This document shows positions 60,120 through 64,000 of a stretch of 64,000 nt of DNA, one piece after another. The stretch is from Alentia gelatinosa (taxonomy: Eukaryota > Annelida > Polychaeta > Phyllodocida > Polynoidae). Made by a program: the position numbers and the translations under genes. The stretch covers positions 45,735,950 to 45,799,949 of the forward strand of contig OX465579.1 in NCBI GenBank assembly GCA_950022655.1. The letters are read 5' to 3'. The notes under the pieces are model-generated. The model saw nothing but the letters and a program-made list of their open reading frames with translations, was not told where the DNA came from and did not search any database. Each line of letters starts with the position of its first letter. Within the stretch, counting starts at the first letter, position 1.

Positions 60120-61155
60120 CCCGTGTTGTATCAAGGCAAAGAAAAAAAGAAGCGTGCTGTTGGTTCCGGGTAAACGCATTTATAGAGAAATTCTCAGCTT
60201 GAACGCTCGACTCTGCTGACAAGGCTTCCTGTTCCAAGTCCGATCATAGAAAAATAAAGGAATAGCATATTAATGTCAAGATAAACACAGAGGCAGATCA
60301 ATGGGAGCTATTGAGCGCGGTGAGAGTCCATACAGATGTCTTTCCGACACAATATGGTGTCCAATATGTTAAACGCAAACACTGTAAGTATTGGGTGGGA
60401 GTTTTCTGAAACCGAAAGTCCTGTTAGCATGCAGGTAGATGCTGAAGGTCACAGCTCCCCACGAATAACAGGATAATAACAGCAGCATCGCTCCCTGGGT
60501 GCGTAGGGGCCCGGCTTTGTTGCACAGTAGTTGCCATCCTTTCGAATAATTACAAAGTCTCAAAGACAGGGGAGACAACAAAATTGTTTAACACCCTGAA
60601 TTATGCCGGCCTAATGAGCCCTAATAACAGGGTTGGGATAAAATGGCTGGGGGAAGCTCTTTTCTTGCCTTTTATTCGGACTCGTCATTTGCCAATTTGG
60701 AGGTCTCACCACGTTCATGTCTATCTGGGAATTGCACTATGCAGGAGGCAGTGCGTCAACAGCACTGTGACAGAATAATGGTGGAGGAAGTGCTGTAAAT
60801 GAAGCCTGGCCTTAAACGTTGGTGAATTGCTGGTACAGTGTGGCAGCGATGTGATTGCAGTCTTGCACCAATGTGCTAATAATGTATAGAACGGTGTAGA
60901 ATTTGGAGATGACTGCAAACATTGTGTATTTGGATTCAGGTCCTGGTCATATTATAAGTTTCCACTTCTGGTTTTAATCAATGTATTCGAGCACCTAACA
61001 GGCCGTTACCAATGCTCGCAATCTAGAAATTCACCAATGACCTATTGGCTCCATGTCAGATAAAACGTGACCTTGCTCAGATAAAATGGTTTGATATAAA
61101 TTCAGCAGATAGTTACACTTCCTTAAGGGTTCCAGTAGTGCAAAAGTTGTAACCA
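60120..61155. other. No gene recognised
   Basis: Mixed-composition intergenic sequence, no open frame above 70 codons with a recognisable domain. Confidence 0.4.
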
Positions 61156-61162
61156 TCCGCAC

Positions 61163-62508
61163 ATATCACTGGGGTCAGATTTTTGAAACCTGCTAAATTC
61201 AGCTTTGAACCTGGGATAAAACACGCAAAAAAAATTTCTGAATAATACTTCTTTTTATATTTTATGTTACTCATCTACTAAGTACGTTCCAGAAAAATAT
61301 TATTCCAACAAAATCAGATCAATGGTTTAGATTTGAGAGCCTTTTGAAGTTGTGTATAATACTGCATGTTGTCCAACCCCCTAAATATCTGAAATTTCAA
61401 GAAATGTTATAAATGCTTATAACTTAAGAATGACTAATATTATACGGTGACACACATTATATTTTATCCAAAATACCTTTTTCATATATTAGATTTAAAA
61501 GAAAAGCTCTAAACCATATTTGGGGTGTTGGGCAACACAGGGGTGTCGGACAACACGAGGGGTGTCGGACAACACGTTAATAGAATTACTCAGAACAATG
61601 AGAAAAATAATATTTGAGGCTATAATACTTTATATTTTTAATGAAATGATAATAAGCTATATTTCACAAAGAAAACCACTCAATTACTGATAAAAAACAA
61701 CCCCAAAATCATAACTTGTAAAACAGCGTGTTGTCCGACACCCCAGGGTGTCGGACAACACGTGTTCAGTTTTTGAACAATAAAAAGTATATTTTTTTAT
61801 TTAGAAAAAAACCAACCTGGGTATTCATGAGTGGTAGGGCTACTTAACATAACCAATGATATTTGTTATTCTATTATGATTAATTTTTCTTTTACACATC
61901 CTTTAGAGGTGTGTTGTCCAACAACCCATGTTTTTGGAAAAATATCATCATGGGATCATAATGTTCTGATATCAGGATGGATAATCCGATTGTGTTGAAA
62001 CTTTCAGGTATCACAGTCAGGATTCTGGTCAACATTGTACAATAAAGAAAAATTAATTCCTCACTATATATCTCATTAGTATTTTCCTCTGAAAGTCGGG
62101 GTCTTGAACAACATACTCTATGGGTCTCTATGTTGGGAAATTTGAAGGTCCTGGATAGTTTTTACCATTTTAATATTTTTTCAATCTTTTACCAATTTTC
62201 AAAATTATATTGTCTACACTTCTCATGACATATGCTTTAAACATGTTAATAAATACAATTTGCTCGAAATTGTGTCTCCCAGATTTTGAACAAAGCAAAA
62301 ATCAATAGAAAATCACAGTTTTTGTTGATTTTCGGAATGAAAAATTCCTCAGAGCTCTACAAAACCCTTTGTTGGAAAGAAAGATTATCGAAAGATACAC
62401 CAAATAATTTCATTTTTACATTCATGAGATACGTTTATACAGCATGAACCTTGAATAAGCTTATTTTGGCAATTTAGCAGGTTTTAAAAATCCCACCCAC
62501 TGGTGATC
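61163..62508. repeat. Inverted-end-bounded block with iterated GTGTCGGACAACAC motif
   Basis: ATCACTGGGG...GATTTTTGAAACCTGCTAA (61163-61200) is matched in reverse complement near 62468-62508 (ATCACCAGTGGG, GGATTTTTAAAACCTGC). Inside, a G-rich motif recurs: GGTGTTGGGCAACACA at 61524, GGTGTCGGACAACACG at about 61541, 61561 and 61747, and its complement at 61727. Looser forms lie at 61365 and 61919. The copies at 61727-61762 form a perfect head-to-head palindrome around CAG. The background is AT-rich with no long open frame. It may be a large non-autonomous transposon. Confidence 0.5.
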
Positions 62509-62673
62509 GTTACTAGATAAAGGAATTGTGGACTTCAATCGCTGTTTTGACACCGAATTTGAGACATGAAGATCATATTTCACATCACTATATATAAGGC
62601 CAAATTTCCTTAAAGATGAAACTTGTTTAGCAATTATCATAGCAGTGGGCAGACTTCGTACTAGTTCACTCAA
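62461..62673 (-). other. Short open frame ending in the inverted end of the block
   Basis: A frame of about 70 codons on the - strand has varied composition (SSLRKFGLIYSDVKYDLHV, then NDHQWVGFLKPAKLPK) and ends in TAA inside the repeated end. A stop lies just upstream. It could be the last exon of a transposon or host gene. No acceptor is convincing and no domain is recognised. Confidence 0.2.
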
Positions 62674-62995
62674 AATGTGTTATTTAGAGGAATGTCAGGA
62701 TACTGTGCAAAGAGTCCAATTATAGTGTTGGTTGTGTTGGTGGTACTTGCACCATGTCGAAAGCAGCAATATTGTATTCATCAATAGAGGGTCGCATGGC
62801 AGAAAGAAAGTGCATCGATCAGGCCTTGAACACAAAGTGCACAGATGCTATAATCCCCCATCTTAGCATCTGGCCTGCACCCGCTTCCTTCATGAACAGC
62901 ACAGAGTAATTTGTAGAGTAATTTGATGAAATATGTGCGTTATATATGCTACCACATTGATGAATGCATAGTGATCGGTGAAGGGAGAGAACCTA

Positions 62996-63657
62996 CACTG
63001 CACGAAACTTACCACTTTATTTATACATGCGCAATCGCGGAAGCGCACATATCAGCCGTAAATCAACTTGTTTTCATTTGTATACGCCTGTAGTCCGCAC
63101 CTGCGTATGAGGCGTCTAAGAGACGGTTTCCTTATGTAGACGCGTACGACTTGGCTGTATTTCACACCTGGCGTATCCAAGATAAAACTTGCTCTGTGCG
63201 ATATATATACGCCAGGCGTAGACATGATACCAAAAAAAAAAAATTGCGACCCGTCGCCCGCACCGTCCTGTGGGTGTTGGTAGAGGATGCACCAACACTA
63301 ACCCCCCACCCGCCAACTATGTGTAATTAATCAATTTATACTCAATTAGGTTTTTATCAAATAAATTGGTAATATAAGTTTGCAATTTTCATATGATACA
63401 GACTTGGATGGTTAATTGCAAATGGAATATGCTACCACTGATGTACCCAAGTGGCAGAGGTCAGAATTATTGGATAGTGGCGTAAATAAACAGAATCAGG
63501 CGTATATATGACGTATATAAGACCGCACCATGGACACGTATATATGCCACTAGATAAGGTGTCTACGAGACGGATAATAGGTCGAACTTGTAGACGCAAA
63601 ATCGTACTGATAGGCGCGTTTCGCATACATATGTAAAGTGGTAAGTTTCGTGTAGTG
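62996..63657. mobile_element. MITE with CACTGCACGAAACTTACC ends and CTA target duplication
   Basis: The first 23 bases and the reverse complement of the last 23 differ at one position (CACTG/CACTA). CTA stands directly outside both ends (62993-62995 and 63658-63660). A three-base duplication of this kind is usual for PIF/Harbinger-type elements, though those usually use TWA. The interior has many TATATACG and GTAGACGCG motifs in both orientations and a poly-A run near 63231. No transposase is encoded. Confidence 0.8.
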
Positions 63658-63660
63658 CTA

Positions 63661-64000
63661 GAAGTGAAATAGACGCTTCGCCATTCAAAATTAAGCATAT
63701 ATATATATTATATATACATATATAGCGCACTCTGCAGGAAGATCAGCAAATGCCCTGTTGGTTCTAAAACTGCGATGATGATTTCAAGAAGGGTGTTATG
63801 AATGTGAGAGGGAAGTATAACAAGAGTTGACAATATTGTGCATTGATAATATGACATACAAATTGGATAGCCAAGGTATATGGAGAGACTTCCTTACAGT
63901 CTGAAAGACATAATCTGATAATTAAAACTGTGAAGACAATGCGGAGTCAAAAACATTCATTATGATCTTTATCAGAAATGGAATAACGCCGAAGGGCTTA
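63661..64000. other. No gene recognised
   Basis: AT-rich sequence to the window edge, with a short TATATA run near 63700. No structure noted. Confidence 0.4.

Noticed and set aside
61365..61936. CRISPR-like array from the repeated GTGTCGGACAACAC motif
   Set aside because: Spacing is irregular, copies occur in both orientations, and the surrounding genome is eukaryotic.

Overview
The window reads as nuclear DNA of an animal, most likely a marine invertebrate. Genes are split by GT-AG introns, intergenic sequence is long and AT-rich, and there is a CUB-domain membrane protein. Two different tyrosine-recombinase (YR) retrotransposons (one DIRS-like, one Ngaro-like), LINE fragments and many short inverted-repeat DNA transposons fill much of the space. 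I cannot fix the phylum from sequence alone. No bacterial-style operons, CRISPR arrays or rRNA genes are visible.

Only two host genes can be assembled with confidence, both on the + strand. The first (19358-22251) is a four-exon cytidine deaminase with all zinc-site motifs and consistent splice phases. The second (26052-31972) is a three-exon type I membrane protein: signal peptide, one four-cysteine CUB domain, one transmembrane helix and a proline-rich tail. A weak candidate exon with a good splice donor lies on the - strand at 59453-59752.

Layout: 1-1.7 kb holds foldback repeats, including a nearly perfect 74-bp-arm hairpin. 1.9-5.4 kb is a decayed DIRS-like element on the - strand (gag, RT, RNase H, YR). 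5.7-6.2 kb is a TTAGGG-like array between inverted repeats. 6-19 kb is mostly unannotatable, with a tRNA-like/SINE candidate and a LINE fragment. 19-32 kb carries the two genes, with transposons in the introns and between them. 33.3-35.9 kb has poly-G, a 78-bp minisatellite that stays open for 377 codons, a GC-rich block and a purine-rich tract. 36-47.5 kb holds several MITE families and a LINE fragment. 47.7-52.1 kb is an Ngaro-type element on the - strand with its full split-direct-repeat layout. 53-57.6 kb has a foldback, two broken copies of a MITE family, and a LINE inserted into one of them. 60-63.7 kb has an inverted-repeat-bounded block full of a palindromic 14-16 bp motif, and a MITE with a CTA target duplication.

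All retroelement reading frames found are broken by stops or frameshifts, so the copies look dead. The two host genes look intact. No functional link between the two host genes is evident.
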